Below are positions 23,711 to 35,035 of a stretch of 64,000 nucleotides of DNA, piece after piece. Origin of the DNA: Lytechinus pictus (lineage: Eukaryota > Echinodermata > Echinoidea > Temnopleuroida > Toxopneustidae); assembly GCF_037042905.1 (NCBI RefSeq), contig NC_087256.1, positions 30,209,501-30,273,500 of the forward strand, written 5' to 3'. How positions within the stretch are numbered: position 1 is the first letter of the stretch; the number at the start of each line of letters is the position of its first letter. The notes beneath the pieces are model-generated. The model saw nothing but the letters and a program-made list of their open reading frames with translations, ran no database searches and was not told where the DNA came from. The position numbers and the translations under genes were made by a program.

Positions 23711-24404
23711 CCCCGGACCCGATCCGCAAAACACTGGCCCCCAAAAGTTCTACAACTGAATACAAAAAAAAAAGATAAAAAAAAAAGGAAAGGAAAGGAA
23801 AATGTAAGCTATGATGTTATTTTCTGAATTCCATGTCAAAATCGATTTCAAAGTTAGATTCTCAAGAAAAGGTGATTTTTTTTTTCGCTCGGGACTTATA
23901 TTAAGCAACTTTTTGCTGCGCGCGCCATGCTGTGCCCCCTCTTTTTTGTACTTCTTATGCATTGAGCTTCGCTCTAATGCTTGGGGCACAATCATAAAAA
24001 AAATCCTGTTCATACCATGATATATGACCGGGAAATTAATGGCTCTTGGGCCATCGACTCCTGTTACGCCCCTGGACACAATATCGCTTATGCCTTGTTT
24101 ATTGCATGGATTGCTTTGTAGGGCAGACAACTTTATACCTTTTTTCTTCTTTAATGGTCACTGCATGTTATGCATTTATTTATTTCTTTGTTATGTATTT
24201 AAAAAATGTAAACTCACATTGTTAGTCTTCGGACTTTTTGATGAGTATTGTTTAATAAAACCGAATTGAATTTGAATTTGAATTTTGCCGTGTTGGTCTT
24301 TCGTAATTATATGCAGCTTTGGGCCGAGCTCATTTCTTGAAAAATTGATGTTTAGGGGGGCAATCTATTCATTGCAAGGTGAAACAAAATAGAAATATCA
24401 AATA
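23711..24404. other. Spacer, no gene seen
   Basis: Mixed remnants: an A-rich stretch at 23763-23800 and GC-rich scraps at 23915-24080 with CGCTC/GAGCG motifs, probably more hAT debris. Confidence 0.4.
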
Positions 24405-25016
24405 TTAAAGGGATGGTCCGGGCTGAAAATATTTATATTTAAATAAATAATGTAAAATTCAGAGCAAAATGCTGAAAATTTTATCAAAATCGGATAACAA
24501 ATAACGAAGTTATTGAATTTCAAAGTTTATCAATATTTTGTGAAAATAGTTATATGCACATCGTCATGAATATTCATTAGGTGGGCTGATGATATCACAT
24601 CCCCATTTTCCTTTTTCTTATGTTATTACATGAAATCATAAATGTTTCATTTTTTCATACTGTGTAAATGATGTGTCTCCATTATAATTATGATGAAATA
24701 AGTTGCGGCAGTAAATAACTAATGCATAATCAGGTATCAATTTAATTGTTTTACTTCTTGGTATAAATTTTTTTGAATAAACCTAATTTCATATAATAAA
24801 ATACAAAGGAACAAGAGGGGATATGACATCATCAGCCCACCTAATGAATATTCATAAAGACATACCTAGAACTGTTTCACCGGAATAATGCAAATCTTTA
24901 AAATTCAATAACTTATACTTGTTATCCGATTTTGATCAAATTTTCAGCATTTTGCTCTGTGGATTTTACTTTATTCAATGAGATATAAATATTTCCAGCC
25001 TGGACCATCCCTTTAA
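24405..25016. mobile_element. Palindromic TTAA-ended MITE (0.6 kb)
   Basis: TTAAAGGGATGGTCC at the left and GGACCATCCCTTTAA at the right are exact inverses, and homology continues inward for over 150 bases per arm (ATCGGATAACAA, ATGAATATTCATTAGGTGGG and their complements). No coding capacity. Confidence 0.9.
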
Positions 25017-26399
25017 TAAAAAAGAAAACAGTCTTCAGTCACTTTCCTTGAATCAATGACCTAATCTCTGGGGAATGTTAAAGTCGTTTCATCAACATTA
25101 TGTCTTTTAACAAGTTGTTATGCCTGACACCTGACACCGATGGTATAATTGTCGGATAACCCGCAACTTTTATGAAACCGTCACTTGCCAAATCTGTCCG
25201 TTATATAGTCTAATATATTTTTTTAACCAATCCAAAAGTTGGTCAAAATGTGAATTTACTAACATTGTTGCTGAACCCCCCCCCCCCTCCCCTTCCCCCA
25301 AAATTTCCCGATTCATTTTGTGTGTAATTATTTTTTAAACAACACTTGGTCGGTTCGTATTTGAACCAACATATAGATTGGTTCAAAATTTCTGATTGTT
25401 TTAACGCATAGGCAGATCCAGGGGGCAAAGCGCCCCCCGCCTGTTGGGGGTTAAAAAAGATAAATGGAAGGAGATGGGAAAAGGAAGAAAAGCGATAAGA
25501 GGAGTATCAAAGAAACAAGGAGAGGGAATTCCGTGGGAATTATAAGAGGTTTTTCAGTGACTGGTGCTATGAGGGCGCTATTCCTATTCTCAATCACAGT
25601 TCTCAATGGAGCTGAAAATAGTCTGGATAATGAGATTTCTGTTTCATTATAAATAGCATGGGAATTTCTTGGTCTAAATAATGATAGTCATAGAACACAG
25701 CAATGTACGTTTTTGTATCCCACTTTTATTCCGCGACCCCCCCCCCAAAAAAAAAAATGAAAGAGGCTCTGGCTTAATAACGTCTCTTCAGGAAGAAACT
25801 GTATCAATACAAAAATGCTGACTCTATGTAAAACGAAATGACCCATTCAATCATTTTCATTTGATTTCTATAAAGAAAATCGAGGAAAACAGCACAAATA
25901 TCTCCTTTTCTTTTCTTATTTTTATGTTTCTTGTTATTTCTTCCCTTCTCTTTGTTTTTTGTAATCACTTAAAGTATAATAAATGTGTTGCCCCTTGTAA
26001 CGCCAGCTATTCATTTACAGGGGTGTGAGTGGCTACAAATAAAAATATATAACTGATATTGCACAAGTTCCTTTACTTAAATTTGTACGCACTTGCTCAG
26101 TCCACCAAAAGCTGAAAATGAAAAAAACCCTAAACAATGGCCCGGCAAATCAGCTATAAATTTGAACTCCTTTTTTTACATCCCTGATATAGTTTTGTTA
26201 TATATATTTCTAGAGTACCAAAGAGACAATTATTATCAGTATTGACCATCGACCTCGGAAGATCTACGAGGGAAATGCATTGGGGCATCAAGGCCAAGGC
26301 CTTTCGATGGTTATGGATTGATTTAATGGTCATGATTCCACCCCAGAAAAAAAATGTTGATTTGAATCAATACAGAAGAATCAAACAAGTAACACGATG
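25017..26399. other. Spacer, no gene seen
   Basis: C/G runs near 25278 and 25738 and an hAT-like scrap (GGCAGATCCAGGGGGC) near 25410. No exon recognised. Confidence 0.45.
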
Positions 26400-26810
26400 G
26401 AATTTTGTCAAATTCGGATGTAAAATAAGAAAGTTATGACATTTTAAAGTTGAGCTCATTTTCCCCAAAACGGTTTATATGCACAACTCCGTGATTTATG
26501 CAAATGAGAAAGCCAATGACGCCCCTCACTATTTATTTTGTTCGTTATAATTTAAATTACACGATATTTTTTTTTATTTTTTTATGACCAACTTGTAACC
26601 CCCCCCCCCCCGGTAATTATACATGTTCAGGGAGGAATAAATCTTTGTTTCACGTGATGAGAAAATTAAGATATTTCATATCATGGAATAAAAAAAAATA
26701 TTAGTGAGTGGATGATGTCATCAGTCCACTCATTTGCATACTGTCCAGGATGTGCATATTACTGTTTTGAGAAATCAGGCATAACTTTAAAATGTTTCGC
26801 AATTATGACG
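26400..26810. mobile_element. Diverged inverted-repeat element
   Basis: ACATTTTAAAGTT near 26440 and AACTTTAAAATGT near 26783 are inverses, as are TATGCAAATGAG near 26497 and CTCATTTGCATA near 26729. Arm layout resembles the TTAA palindromic elements, but the termini are not resolved. Confidence 0.4.
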
Positions 26811-26977
26811 GAATTACACTGGGGTAGTGAATATAACTTTGAAAAATTCAATAAAATGAATGATAACGGTACCCTCCAGGGCATGGTTATGAAGTTCTTT
26901 TTCAGTTGTATACATGTAACTTATGATTGGAGCGATATATACTTAAAGAAAATCTCAACTGTCTTGTATTTAAATGA

Positions 26978-27050
26978 ATAATAATAATAATGATTTGATT
27001 TATAGCGCCTTTTCCAGAGGATACAAAGCGCTGTTAACCACTGTTAAAAA
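26978..27050. repeat. SINE-tail-like fragment (AATAATAAT...AGCGC)
   Basis: AATAATAATAATAATGATTT followed by ATTTATAGCGCC and GGATACAAAGCGCTG matches the 3' end of the reverse-oriented SINE at 45393. Confidence 0.5.
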
Positions 27051-27264
27051 CTGACGAGATGAAAAGGGCCAAGAAAGGGGTCATTTGTATGCAAATGTTA
27101 TTTTTAATCACATTTGAATCATTCTAGTAAGATCTGATTAGGGCTGGTCATTTCTGACTCGAAATGCAATAATGTAGTTATACGTTTCATGTTACATTTA
27201 TTATTCTTTGATTATTTACTTTTTGCTCATTACCTGTAATAGTATGTTTTTTTATGATTCACCA

Positions 27265-27330
27265 ATTCATGCATTCATTCATTCATGCATTCATTCATTC
27301 ATGCATTCATTCATTCATTCATTCATTCAA
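27265..27330 (+). repeat. (CATT)n microsatellite
   Basis: Tandem CATT/ATTC units with GCATTC variants. Confidence 0.9.
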
Positions 27331-27639
27331 ATAGCAAATGGCTTGACATATATCAGGTGCATCTAGCTTACTACTAATGAAGTAATTTTAACAAGTTTGC
27401 TTTTAGAAGGGCAAAAGTGCCAGAGTGGGAATTGGGCAACTTACTCGCACTTATAAAGAGAGTACTACACTCACTCGGCTAAAACACCTCTTTACATGTC
27501 ATACAATACCTCTCGCACACACATCCCACCTCATCGACACCCATTATTTCATATTGGTTTATATTCAGATGGTCTAATTCTCTGCTCATCTAAACACCAC
27601 CATGGCTAAACCCACACTGCTTAACCGGCTCGGTGTAAA

Positions 27640-27897
27640 AAATGGCAAAGGTAAAAATGGCAAAGGTAAAAATGGCAGAGGTAAAAATGGCAGAGGTAAA
27701 AATGGCAGAGGTAAAAATGGCAAAGGTAAAAATGGCAGAGGTAAAAATGGCAGAGGTAAAAATGGCAAAGGTAAAAATGGCAGAGGTAAAAATGGCAAAG
27801 GTAAAAATGGCAAAGGTAAAAATGGCAGAGGTAAAAATGGCAAAGGTAAAAATGGCAGAGGTAAAAATGGCAAAGGTAAAAATGATAGAGGTATAAA
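27640..27897 (+). repeat. 15-bp minisatellite array A
   Basis: About 17 copies of AATGGCARAGGTAAA (R = A or G). Because the unit is five codons without stops, all frames stay open. One frame starts at the ATG in CACCACCATGGCT (27602) and reads K/R-G-K-N-G repeats to a stop at 27910. Array B is the same unit in reverse orientation. Confidence 0.95.
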
Positions 27898-28183
27898 TGG
27901 TCAGTTTTAAACCCCCATGCCAAAAAACCAAAAGCCCCTCCATGTACAATAAATTAAATATGAAAGGTTCTGAGAACAAATTGGAATTATAATGTTTGAC
28001 TAATGGAAAGGGTAACATTTTCAAATGATGCTGTAGATCTTCTGCACCAAATTGATAACACTTGAGTTGGTATTTCTTATATTTTCCTGGACTTACATGC
28101 ACGGTCTTCTCATGTCAAATCGCTCTTAGATATTCAAATTTGAAGCACACTTTGGATCCCAAGTATTATACTTCATTCATTAC

Positions 28184-28659
28184 AGGGGAAATTCACACTG
28201 ACATAAAGATTATTCTAGAAATAGCAGAAAATAATTAAAATGATACTGGGAGGGGTTTTAGAGAATCCATCAAAGATTTAAAAAGCTGTTAGAATTTTAC
28301 ATTTTAACGGTGACGTCATTTGCGAGCAGTTTTTCCCGCGTATGGTGTAATAAAAAATATCAATGAAATGTCAATTTAAAAAAAAAAATGAAAATGGCTT
28401 TTATTGTAACATACAAATCATTTCACATCCGCACCTGAAAGATTTTTTTTAGCAATCATGAACCACTGATTAAAATATTGAAAAGTATACATTTTGGTGC
28501 ATTAAATACGGGGCAGCTGCTAGTATATGACGTCACAGATCATAAAAACTCAAACTTCTAATAACTATCTTAATCTTTGATGGGCTTGCCGCAAACTTTC
28601 ACCAATGTATTTTTCTGCTAATTTTACAGTAAACCATTTGTCAGGGTGAATTTCCCCTT
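28184..28659. mobile_element. MITE with GGGGAAATTCAC termini
   Basis: AGGGGAAATTCACACTGACA at the left pairs with the inverted TGTCAGGGTGAATTTCCCCT. Inner blocks CAAAGATTAAA-type and GACGTCA-type also occur on both arms. It lies between the two minisatellite arrays. Confidence 0.8.
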
Positions 28660-29335
28660 CAAAACAGGTCGATAGAATGGTACCTAAGAAACACCTAAAA
28701 ATTCAAATCCCTGATTCGCTACACATTTCAAAATTAATGCGGTAACCGTTACCATAGAAACTAGGTTAGGAACCTGACATCCACTTGGACTAGGTGCAAT
28801 GAGGTATTGCTCTGAAAAACTGAACACTAGTTGCTATTATTATATAATTTACATTAAACTGTATATGTATCATATCAATATCTATTCGGATCCATTATGA
28901 TGTTGAAATATGAAAAATTGCTTTTATTGCAGAACGTTTTGTTATTTTTCTGTTATCCAAGTTATGCCAGTGGTTCAAAGAAATCCCGAACTTGTCTATT
29001 TCAGTGTGTTAATGGTAGCGCACATTGGTCTTTACATTAAAATTTGTTGGTTATGTATGGGATGAAGTGCTGTTCTACTATACGAACTGGCCAAGATACA
29101 TGCTTTCATCAATCACTAATTGAAATTATTTTGGCATGAAATAGTTTGAGTTTGATCATATCAACGATAAAGTATAGACCTAAAATGATGACAGAAAAAT
29201 CCTTATAATATCTAATCAGTTCATAATACTCCTTTCGTCGAGAGGAGTCCATTCAAGTTCAATAACTATGACTGATATTAACCGAAAAGGTTCTGTTTTT
29301 TTCCTTGTTGATGTAGCATATCATGATCTTTAACT

Positions 29336-29545
29336 CTGCCATTTTTACCTCTGCCATATTTACCTCTGCCATTATTACCTCTGCCATTTTTACCTCTGCC
29401 ATTTTTACCTCTGCCATTTTTACCTCTGCCATTATTACCTCTGCCATTTTTACCTCTGCCATTTTTACCTCTGCCATTTTTACCTCTACCATTTTTACCT
29501 CTGCCATTTTTACCTCTGCCATTATTACCTCTGCCATTTTTACCC
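29336..29545 (-). repeat. 15-bp minisatellite array B (inverted relative to A)
   Basis: About 14 copies of TTTACCTCTGCCATT, the reverse complement of the array A unit, with periodic TTATTACC variants. An open minus-strand frame from 29550 reads N-G-R-G-K repeats, the same frame as in array A. Confidence 0.95.
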
Positions 29546-29559
29546 GGCATCGCTTAGGC

Positions 29560-30295
29560 TACTTGGTCAACTACCAATTTGGTCCTTACTCACTTGGGTT
29601 GTCACTTGGTCTAAGCACCAAAATAGTCTGAATTCCACTTGTCTACTTACTTTTTGCATTTTATTAAACAAAAGTTGGTTGATAAACAGTTTCTTTTAAC
29701 ATATAGACTCAGTGGTGTTATAATGTTAGCCCCAATGGGTGTAGCCCAACTGGAAATTAGACAAAATGGTAAACAGTATAAATGGCAATTAGAAAATAAA
29801 AATGGTTAGTAGAAGGGTTTATTTCCGATTGGTCTAATGCCAATTCGTCCAATTACCAACTCATCTATCATTTGGTCTACCATCACTTCGTCCACTATAA
29901 ACATGGTCTAATACTCTAATTGCACTTTCGTCCCCCTCACCATTTTGTCTAATAACCAGTTGGTCCGATAGCCATTTACTTTGAGTCCATATACCATTTG
30001 GTCTAATTGGACATAGTGTTAATTTGGCGAAATGAATGAAAACAAAATGGGTTTTGGACCAACTGGTTTTGAGACGAAATGGTCATAGACGAACTGATGA
30101 TTAGACGAAGTGATTATTGGATCAAATGGTTATGGATGGAATGGCATTAGACTAAAGTGAAGGTAGACCATGTGATGAGTGAATGAGTTGGCAATAGAAC
30201 AATCGGCTGTTTACCAGTAGAACTTACTGGGTGTAGATGAACTAGGATTAGACCATGTAGACCAAGTGGGTGTGGACCAAATGGCAATTTTACCC
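29560..30295. mobile_element. Palindromic element of TTGGTCTA-type repeats
   Basis: The left half carries many degenerate copies of ATTTGGTCTAATNCCA on the plus strand; the right half carries the complement (TTAGACCAANTGG). The whole is a large imperfect inverted repeat. A second copy, split by a SINE, is at 46515-46980. Confidence 0.7.
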
Positions 30296-30356
30296 TCAAT
30301 CTAAGCATTCAAATAAAACGAGACAGCATTTCATGTTATTCATAGAGGTTACAAGT

Positions 30357-30362
30357 TTTATT
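30357..30362 (-). terminator. Candidate hexokinase poly(A) signal
   Basis: AATAAA on the minus strand (in CTAAATAAAACTTG), the most downstream good signal before the repeat block begins. It implies a 3' UTR of about 4.3 kb; earlier signals cannot be excluded. Confidence 0.35.
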
Positions 30363-33300
30363 TAGAAAGTCTCAAATTACAACCAATGAAGAAAATACCC
30401 TACACCACGGTTCTATAGAAATATAGTTCCACTATTTCTCTCTTAAAATGACTGTGTACATGAAGACATGGACAGTTTTTTTTTTCTTCTCCATCTTATG
30501 GTATATATACAGATGAGGACACAGTTTCTCAGCAGTGATAAAATAAAATAAAATCAGCAATGAAATAATCAAGAATGTACTTCCAAAATTAAAATTTGCA
30601 TTGTTTTTCAAGATTTACGGTTACATAACAGAAGATATTATTCTTCGTTTTACACATGAGGGACAAGCACACAGTATATTACGACTATGACATGAATTGG
30701 GAATATTACATGATTACTAGTAGCAGAATGTCAAAAGGGCAGTAAGTCAATAAAGGGGAGTTGGGTCCTTTTTTTTCTCATTAAACAAATGGTTTAGTTT
30801 CTTTTGTAAATATGGGCCAACAATGCTGACATGTTTTAAGCTGTTGATATGACTCAGTACAGCTGAAATTCACTACATGTGGTAGACTTGTGACTGCTCT
30901 CTTAAATTCATTATTTTGGGGCATTAATACTACTTACAAAATGCAAAGTAGTGAAAGTACATTCTGCTAACATATACATTAAAGGATAAACTCATTGTTA
31001 ACATACAAAGATCTTGTTAACATTTATACTAAATAAATTTTGTTTACACGAATATCTCTTAGACCTCACACAAACATCACATCTTGGACGTGAACATAAA
31101 AAAAAATACATAGCTGTACTTTCAAATTTCATCTTTTCACAAACACATGACCTATATGTGAGAGTAAGAACTATATTATCAATGTAATTCAATATAATTT
31201 GTTATTTCCAAATAATTTCAAATGCATGAAGACAATGAGGTACAAACAATATAATCAAATCCCACCGTTTATTGTTTTTAATCGATATAAAAATAAATTC
31301 TCTCTTTGACTAACTATGAATACAGATACTCTGTATGGTTACATCTAAATAACATACTTGTATTGCATTCAACATTGAGATTCTATGTTGCCAACTAGAT
31401 AAATTCTGATAAAAAGTGTACTTTATCAATATCGCAGTATCTGTTCAAGTAATCATTTCCTCACAAATAAGATAAAATGGAACACACGGAAAATAAATAG
31501 CGGCCATAAGTTATTTAACTTAGAAGTTAACATTAATGAAACACAACAAGGACAAAACACATGTAAATGAAATTGCATTTGCAAAATGAATTCTACGAGT
31601 TACATGTCGCTGTTGCTCAGTATACCATATTATTTAGTGAGAGGGCTCTTCATCTAGATACAATAATACACGAAGAAAGAGTTAGAGAGAGGTTTATTGC
31701 TATAAGAAAGATAGAGCAAAGGCCCTCAAAATACCTGAGATCTAAATCTTTCTATGAAAGTGGAAAACAACACAACTTCCAAATGAGGCATGGTCACTAG
31801 AATACATAATTGATATAAGTTATCATAATTTGTGCTTCAAAATGAATGCTCTCATTTCTAACATTTGAACAGGAGATACACACAAACAAATATTGTTAAA
31901 AGTAGATGAAAGTTTTTTTTACAAAGAATGTTGTGCTATTTTCCATACTAAGAATGACAGATCAGCTACATAAAATTAAACAAGTGGAATGCCTCTGGCC
32001 GTCTCACCTGCATCACGCGATTCAATATAGCAGCAGTGCTGATTTTGAAAACTACTATAACTCGCACAAGATGTTCAGTGATACTTGGTTACTCTTATTT
32101 CCACGTTTTATGAACTAGACCAATACACTTATAGAGATATGATGGCAATTCAACAAATACCCCCAACGTGGCCAAAGTTCTTTGACCTTACATGACCTTT
32201 GACCTTGATCATGTGACCTGAAACTCGCACAGGATGTCCAGTGATACTTGATTACTATTATGTCCAAGTTTTATGAACTAGACCAACACACTTTCAAATT
32301 TATGGCTGTAATTCAACAAATACCCCAATTTGGCCAAAGTTCATTGACCCTAAATGACCTTTGACCTTGATCATATGACCTGAAACTTGCACAGGATGTT
32401 CAGTAATACTTGATTACTATTATGTCCAAGTCTCATGAATCAGATCCATAAACTTTCAAAGTTATGATGGTAATTCAACAGATACCCCCAATTCGGCCAA
32501 AGTTCATTGACCCTAAATGACCTTTGACCTTGGTCATGTGATGTGAAACTCATGCAGGATGTTCAGTGATACTTGATTAACCTTATGTATAAGTTTCATG
32601 AACTAGGTCCATATATTTTCTAAGTTATGATGACATTTCAAAAACTTAACCTTAGGTTAAGATTTTGATGTTGATTCCCCCAACATGGTCTAAGTTCATT
32701 GACCCTAAATGACCTTTGACCTTGGTCATGTGACATGAAACTCAGGCAGGATGTTCAGTAATACTTGATTAACCTTATGGCCAAGTTTCATGAACTAGGT
32801 CCATATACTTTCTAAGTTATGCTGTCATTTCAAAAACTTAACCTCAGGTTAAGATTTGGTGTTGACGCCGCCGCCGCCGTCGGAAAAGCGGCGCCTATAG
32901 TCTCACTCTGCTATGCAGGTGAGACAAAAAACCAACCTTTGGTGATATTTTTGTTGTTAGAGTAGAGTAGATATTGATATCAACAGCAACCTCAAGTCTC
33001 TTGGCCGTTGAACACTTGTTTCTATACAAATATACGCAGAAGTTTCATGAAAATCGCTCATTTGCTTTCTGAGAACACTCCTTTTTTTTAATTCCAAAAT
33101 CGTCGGTCATTTAGAACCAAGTGACAGAGCTGAATAACACTGGTGCAACATATTCCACCTTCCAAAGATGATATAAGATACATTAGATACATTTCATGTT
33201 AACCTACTTGTCTATCATTCACTACACATTTGCTTTGAAAGCGTAGCGTAACAACTGTGCAAATAGAAATGCATCCAGTCGGATTAAAAAAAAAGATGTA

Positions 33301-34662
33301 TATAATCACATTTCTCATGATTCGAAAGCTCTTATAAAGAGCGAACTGATTTTTCCCGCTGGAAAGGGATTTCTAAGTACAAATTCCATAATGGTTTCAG
33401 ACAAATCCACAAACTGAAAAACAAAAGGATAGTACAGACGACAGAAATAGATGTACACATACAGCCTGATATGTATTTAGCTTTAAATAACTAATATCCA
33501 CCTTTTAATATTACATATATCCAAACCCTGTTTAAATATTATTTATGAAACATCGCCTCTAACATTTACATCCTTACTCCAACCCACACATATACACTGC
33601 CTGGAAAATAACTTTTAGCCTGTGGGTAATGTTTTAATATACAACATAAGAGATTGTAGCAATAGAATACAAACTTAAAATCTGACTTGGTGCTCTTCTC
33701 TCCATAGTTTACTACAAACCCCCTTTTCATACGGCAACTTAAAAACTGCATCACATACAACATATCACAATCATATAATACATATTTAATTAGCTTGGCC
33801 AAATGTATAATAAAGGAGTACGTTTCAGCCACTTTTAACTAAATCAACTTGTGCTCTTGGAGGGGATTATTTTTGAAATGTTTGAATGGTTTGAATTGAA
33901 ATTACTAAAAGGAACCCTGTTTCAAAACCCTACTAAGAATAACAGTTCCAGCGGATCAATCGTATGAGCTTCCTTCCTTGCAGTCAAATCAATTAGGCAT
34001 CGTTGTCATTGATCACAGTTACTGCACTGCTTGTAACTAGATTTAAGAAACAGGCTTGTGGCGATAGATGTGATCAATGATCCGGTAGAATCGTAAAAGA
34101 AATCTGCATTCAGAATCCGGTCAGATGTCAGAAGAACTTTAACCCCAGTACTAGTTGGAAGCCATAATAGCCTTATTACTTCATTTGCCATTGACCTTTG
34201 GCCCCTTGAGGAAGCACAAGCTGACTTTTCACCTTCCACCTTTCACTATACATGTATTGACATTCTAGATGCATGATTCGGTAACATTCATCCTGAGGTC
34301 TCTGACTGAATTCCCAACTGCAACCAAGGCCCCACTTGGTCAAACTCTAACATAAAACCAAACCAAAGCATGACCAAAGCACCATTGCCTACAAATGCTG
34401 TCTTTGACCTGTTCACCTTCAGGTCACAGATAGCATCCAGTAAGAGGAAAACACTTGCCTTGGACAAGCTTCCTGAAGTTTTATAAGTTTTATCGAAAGT
34501 GTGACCTGTGGGATGATGTTACAAGAGTAGTCTTTGGGGCCTTCATCTTGGAAGTACGAATGCTGTTGTTGATAGTACAGTATATGGATGTTCTTTCATC
34601 CTTGATGATAAAGCCGTAGATGAATGTCACCAGAGCATCTTGATTGGCTAACCCTAACTACA
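30363..34662 (-). other. Probable hexokinase 3' UTR
   Basis: Follows the hexokinase stop without an exon-like frame. Mostly single-copy-looking AT-rich sequence apart from the inserted DR1 element. The frames at 33566-33832 and 34006-34239 are not supported as genes. Confidence 0.4.
31978..32930 (+). mobile_element. 0.95-kb DR1-bearing TIR element, copy 1
   Basis: Termini GTCTCACCTGCAT (32001-32013) and ATGCAGGTGAGAC (32913-32925) are perfect inverses. Homology to copy 2 starts about 20 bases outside the left one. The body is a diverged tandem array of about 163-bp units, each with TGACCTTTGACCT (32193, 32355, 32518, 32710). It ends in a GCC/GTC triplet run and CGGCGCC. No coding capacity. 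Confidence 0.85.
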
Positions 34663-35035
34663 TTAATGAGCCTTGTTGTTGTGTAGCCTGCATGCTACTG
34701 CAGCGATGAGAGCGGCGCCCTTTCCGCTGCCGTCCTCCGAAAGCATGAAATTGACCTTGACACCGGGAACCAGCTGTTTCATCATCTCCTCCATCTCTTT
34801 CTTGAACAGAGGGTGCTTCTTGTAGAGTGTTCCGTCGATCCCGATGGTCACCTCAGGTCGGTTCTCCCGGTGGACCTTCTTGGTGACTGCTGCCAGACCA
34901 GCGACGGCCAAGCGAGCAGCACGCTTTGCTACGGAATGACAGACAGCTCTGACGAGCATGATGTCATCTATTGAGGGATTAAGGTCAAGTTTGTTGAGGA
35001 TCTCGGTGACGACCATTCCGTTGTTGGAGTCGTCA
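34663..35035 (-). CDS. HK: Hexokinase terminal exon 9
   Basis: Acceptor CATCCATAG; encodes residues 322-444 and the stop TAA. Contains [10 protein letters not shown] and the nucleotide-binding [10 protein letters not shown], ending L-H-N-N-K-A-H. Confidence 0.95.

Noticed and set aside
27590-28102. 170-codon minus frame of F-T-F-A-I repeats and other frames over array A
   Set aside because: Every frame of a 15-bp stop-free repeat is open; no independent evidence for translation.
27640-29545. CRISPR-like array
   Set aside because: Units are contiguous 15-bp repeats without unique spacers, in animal DNA.
34006-34239. Minus-strand frame downstream of the hexokinase stop
   Set aside because: Lies in the probable 3' UTR and resembles no known protein; length is within chance.
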